A stretch of DNA of 64,000 nt from Dactylonectria macrodidyma (taxonomy: Eukaryota > Ascomycota > Sordariomycetes > Hypocreales > Nectriaceae): NCBI GenBank assembly GCA_020744425.1, contig JAGMUV010000005.1:1116001-1180000 (forward strand), in the 5' to 3' direction. The notes under the pieces are model-generated. The model saw only the letters and a program-made list of their open reading frames with translations. It had not been told where the DNA came from and did no database searches. This document shows, piece after piece, positions 60,255-64,000 of this stretch. Every line of letters starts with the position of its first letter. Positions within the stretch are counted from its first letter, which is position 1. Made by a program: the position numbers and the translations under genes.

Positions 60255-63200
60255 TCAGCGACGGGCGTTGGCGGCAGCAGTGGCAGCTTGAGGGCCTCCA
60301 TTTGTCTCCATGTTGCCGGTCAACTCGGCCACTCGAGCCTTGATACGGGCGACACGAGACTCAATGGCTGGATACACGAGTTAGCATTTGTCGACATTGG
60401 GGAAATCTGCTGAGTCAACTTACTCTCCTCTCCGCTGGTGTCATCTTCACCATCGGCAGTCTTGTGGGATGGCACTCGGGGTTGCTCTTCGTTCTGGCGA
60501 GTAGCCGCTCTCTCAGCAGCGTTCTTGCGAATCTGTGCCCAGCGGTCCTGCACACCTGGGCTGGCGCTCTGGCTCAGTTTCTCCTCAGGCTGCGCGGGAG
60601 TCAGGTTGGAGGGCTGACGTGCCTGGCGGCCGATGGGTGGTGGAACGGCGTCGTCCTCTCCGTCTGAATCAGGGGCGAATGCGGGTTGATCCTCAAGGGG
60701 ACCCTGGTTGAACTGAGAGGGCTTGTGAGCCTCATCCACGTTATCGACCGTTGGCTCCTCAAAGATGGGTTCGGGCTGCTGCTCAGGGACTGGAGCAGCG
60801 ACGGGTTCAGGCGTCTCAGCAGGAGTAGGCACCTGATGAACAGGAGGTTCAGGTGTGGCTTGGTCCTTTCGCAACATGCCGTTAATATCGGCAGCTGCGT
60901 TATCGGGCAGCTTGGAGCTTCGATTCTTGCGGAACAGCTTGCGGAAACCTCGGCCCTCCTTGGCCTCCTTGTGTAGCTTCTTCTGCTGCTTCTTGCTCTC
61001 AGGGCTTGTGGGTTCGGGAGACACGACGTTGTCCCGAGTAACTTCATCAAAGATGTCATCCTTCGGGGGCGGAACAGGGCTGGGAGGGTTGACATGGCTC
61101 GCGGGGCTCACAGGGCTGACAGGTTGCTCCACAACCTCAGGAACTGGAGTAGGCTCTTCTGCCTTCTCCACTGGGGGGAGAGGCTTCCTTGCTGTCTCTT
61201 TCTTGACAAGGGGAGAGGCGGGAGGGGATTGAATGGCGGGAGACTGGATAGCGGGAGACTGGATGGGGGGAGATAGAACAGCAGGGGATTGAATAACAGG
61301 TGACTGGACAGGAGGAGGTGCCGTTTCTTTAGCAGGCACTTCCGGAGCCCGATCGTGTCCATTCACACCCCCATTCACCTCGGTGTTGTCGACAAGGCGT
61401 TCCGAGGGGACCGGAGACATGGTCATACCACGACCCGCGTTGCTGTTGGACATGTAGACGTCCTTGATCGTGCCCTTGTCGTACTTGCTGACCCATTTGA
61501 GAGCCGATGAAGCCTCGCCAATGATGGCCGGCTGCAGCGTAAGAACACTGTTAGTCTTCTCCGCTAGCAGCTCTGCATCTGAGCGTCCTCTGCGTTGAGT
61601 CAGTTGCTGTTGGGCAGCCATTTTCTTCTCATGTTGTTCTTGAGCCCGGAGCTGGGCTGCCTTGGCCTGAATCCTGGCATGGGTGTCTGGGCCGATGCTG
61701 GCCTTGCTACCGGCATTGTTTCCCATTTCAAGGGCCGACTTCCCAGCCGACTTTCGTCGACCTAGACCCTTTCCGCGCCTCGTCCAGGAGAAGAAGCCCT
61801 TCTTCTCCGCAATGTAGGCACCCTCTTCGGGTTCTGGAGCGGCGCCTGCGATCATTTCCTCCATCACCAACCACCGGCCGGTAGGGATCTTGGTCTCAAT
61901 GATTGTGCATCGACCAAACGCGGATTTGCGCTCCGCGGTTTCTTCTGGAGCCAGACTGGTCATCCATACCCACCAGAAGGCATCATCAAGAGAGAATGAG
62001 GTGATGCTTGCCAACTCGCCGGGTTCGAGGGTACGATCGGATTCAAGCCTCGGTCGGTGGGATTGCGAGCTTCGTTGTCTGGGCTGCATTTCGATAGGTG
62101 GGAGGACCTTGTCTGGAGGGAGAAGGAGATTGGGTCTGGAGGCCGAATTCTCATCAATGAATCCTGATGAGAGGAAATCAGCCCAAGATGGAGTGGTTGG
62201 CCTGCCAAGTCCGTTTCCAGATGCTGGAGTTCTCCTCAAGCCCTGAGGCTGTCGATGAGCAAGGGCGCTCTCGTCTTCGTCATCGTCCTCTTCCAAAGTT
62301 GACGTGAATCCGATGTCTTCAAAACGTGACCATGAAGCGTCGCGCAGGCTTGTGGAATGCTTAGAACTCGAAACCTGGGACTGGTTGGCTGCTGAGACGG
62401 CCTTCAAGACTCGGCGACACTCATCGGTCAGTGCCTGGACGGGGTCCTGATACTCGGAAAACTCTTGAAGGGCTCGGTCCTCGTCGCGATATTGGAAGTG
62501 GTTGGCTCGGCGCAATAGAGCAAACGGCGTGGGGGAGACGGTGTCAACGATCATGACAACCTTGTTGGTGGGCGTCATCATCAATTCGGGTCGCTGGGGG
62601 GGATACTCGGTCTCCTGGACGAGCTTTTGAAGGGACATTGGTAGCATTGTAATACCGCTAACGTTCACCTCGGGGGACAGAGATCGAAGGTACGCGAAGA
62701 ACATATGGCTCGTGGCATCGGCGGCACTGGAAACAACGGTAAGCATGTGGGGGTGTAGGCACCGTCTGAGGCACCGAACTCACCTGAGCCAGGAGTTGTA
62801 GCCTCCCTCAAATCCCTTCTTGGTGTCCTTGTGTTCAAAAGCCCACCAAGCAGCCATTCGAGAGAGCTTGCGGCCGCCGAGGCCATTGGTCTTGCCGTGG
62901 GCAGCAATTGCTGCCATGAGATCGAAATAGTCGAAGATAATGCGCTGGCGGGCTCCGTTCTCGACGCTAATGGGGATGAATGTCTTGAAAGAGTCTCGGG
63001 CCATGTGCGAGTCTAAGACGGATCAGCCACACCGTCGAGACCGGGAGAGTGGGCAATTTGCGATTCGACATACCGATTTCTCCAACCTTGAACAGCTCGT
63101 AGGCGTCCCAGCCAACAATACCGCCCTGAAGACGACTCCAACACCATTTTGCGACGCCTGAAACGACCTGTGGGCCAAGTTAGTGTCACGTCGCGCGTCG

Positions 63201-63627
63201 TTGAACAAGGACATACCATGGGCTCGGTCATGCGCAGCTCCTGAAGCAGGTTCTCGCCGCGAAGGTTTTGGTGAGACTCAAAGAAGTGACGGATGAAGGT
63301 GCGCACAGCGCTGGGATCTGAAGTAGGTCGGAATGGTAGAAGCAGAAAAGGGTGAGATAGAGCTAGCGGAACACGGAGAATTAGCATGCTGCAGTGGAAG
63401 ACGCAGAATTGACGACATGGAGGCACAGGATCCGGGGCTAACATACCTCGCGCCTTGAGCTCCTCAGTGCAACATCGGATCAGCTCGTGAACTTCCTCAG
63501 GCTCGACCGACGTCCGCGCATAGGCATCGGTCCATTGGGGCTGAAGCGGCTGGGAGTCGGAGCCATCTTTGCCCTTCTTCTTGGACCTGGAGTCCTTGCC
63601 CTTGAGGCGGGAGAAGAGGCCGGCCAT
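60255..63627 (-). CDS. MSB1: Msb1-type morphogenesis/polarity protein, 1006 aa
   Basis: Six exons: 63627-63447, 63317-63217, 63167-63074, 63012-62784, 62726-60424 and 60367-60255; 3021 coding nt with all phases matching. Fungal Msb1 proteins act with Cdc42/Rho signalling and formins at sites of polarised growth. The N-terminal ~480 residues form the Msb1/Mug8 domain (RhoGAP-like fold): FIRHFFESHQNLRGENLLQE, WSRLQGGIVGWDAYELFKVG and RKLSRMAAWWAFEH are visible. The C-terminal half is disordered and Pro/Ser/Glu-rich, with an IQSPA-type repeat encoded near 61210-61310, a basic patch GRGFRKLFRKNRSSK, and a final coiled-coil-like ESRVARIKARVAELTG. Start chosen at MAGLFSRLKGKD, which has a clean intron chain. 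Confidence 0.9.
61210..61310 (-). repeat. Short tandem coding repeat (IQSPA/IQSPP) in MSB1
   Basis: Six or seven 15-nt units encode QSPVIQSPAVLSPPIQSPAI and on. Likely length-polymorphic between strains. Confidence 0.75.
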
Positions 63628-64000
63628 GGTGGTCGACGGGGGCGGTAGTCGTGTTGGAGACGGATGAGACGCGGTGTAGGTTGGCGTTATGCGACAGAAG
63701 TTGGAAGAAAGTTGTGGCGAGTTGGGCCTGACGGCCGATGTTGCGAATTTCTCTTTTTCAGGTCGGCCTCAAAACGCAGGCGGGAAAGCTGAAAGGAAAA
63801 AGAAAAGTTGCGGTTGCGCAGGAAGACGAAATAGAGATCGGAGGTCAGGGGCTTCTTTTTTTTTTCTGGCTGGTCGCGGGGTGGTGCCGTCACCAAATAA
63901 GTTGAGTGGTAGTCGGGACGAGAAACGATGGCGCCAGGCGACGTGTAAGTCGAGAATAGGTATCGGGCGTGCTATGGGAGACGTGGCGGCGTAGGCGTCG
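63628..64000. promoter_or_regulatory. MSB1 promoter; possible divergent first exon at 63928
   Basis: Upstream of MSB1. On the plus strand, ATG GCG CCA GGC GAC GT at 63928-63944 is followed directly by a perfect GTAAGT donor, so a divergent gene could begin here and leave the window. This cannot be confirmed from the remaining bases. Confidence 0.25.

Noticed and set aside
1..64000. tRNA genes, CRISPR arrays, bacterial-type operons
   Set aside because: No A/B-box pairs with a foldable cloverleaf were seen by eye, no spaced repeat array exists, and the gene structures are eukaryotic.

Overview
The window looks like a chromosomal segment of a filamentous ascomycete, most likely a sordariomycete. 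The introns are short (about 50-130 nt) with GTANGT-like donors and CTAAC/CTGAC branch sites just before the acceptor. The proteins are Pezizomycotina types: a Msb1-type morphogenesis protein, a G-patch protein like yeast Tma23, the small MPDQYSYK protein, and RNA polymerase II with a degenerate CTD. Duplicated non-coding blocks differ mainly by C/T and G/A transitions, as expected from RIP. I could not fix the species.

Layout. 1-17 kb is gene-containing: an F-box/WD-like gene running off the left edge (minus), a serine-rich protein with two C-terminal membrane segments (plus) interrupted by one in-frame TAG, a 79-residue conserved protein (minus), an uncharacterised three-exon gene (minus), an unresolved TATA-driven gene (plus), an NAD(P)-binding SDR/epimerase gene (plus) and the ribosome-associated Hsp70 SSB1 (plus). 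17-28 kb is accessory-like: direct repeats, exon relics, a frame-broken duplicated module and only two convincing genes (21.7 and 23.5 kb), followed by a small conserved gene at 28 kb. 28.3-44 kb is nearly empty of recognisable genes. It holds one small cysteine-rich gene at 37.2 kb, microsatellites and two AT-rich elements. Together with a third at 23.3 kb these appear to form one MITE-like family.

44-64 kb is a housekeeping block: RPB1 (minus), SWD1 of COMPASS (minus) divergent from THG1, the tRNA-His guanylyltransferase (plus), a TMA23-like G-patch protein (minus, convergent with THG1), a DUF726 membrane/lipase-like protein (plus) and an MSB1-like polarity protein (minus). RPB1 and SWD1 act in the same process (Pol II transcription and H3K4 methylation). 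SSB1 and TMA23 serve ribosome function and biogenesis, and THG1 serves tRNA maturation. Eukaryotic neighbours need not be co-regulated.

The most striking observation is the in-frame TAG at 5190-5192. The reading frame continues uninterrupted after it for 355 codons, and the TAG sits in the loop of a predicted hairpin. That geometry fits the stage-specific A-to-I editing of UAG to UGG known in sordariomycete fruiting bodies. A nonsense mutation or sequence error remains possible.
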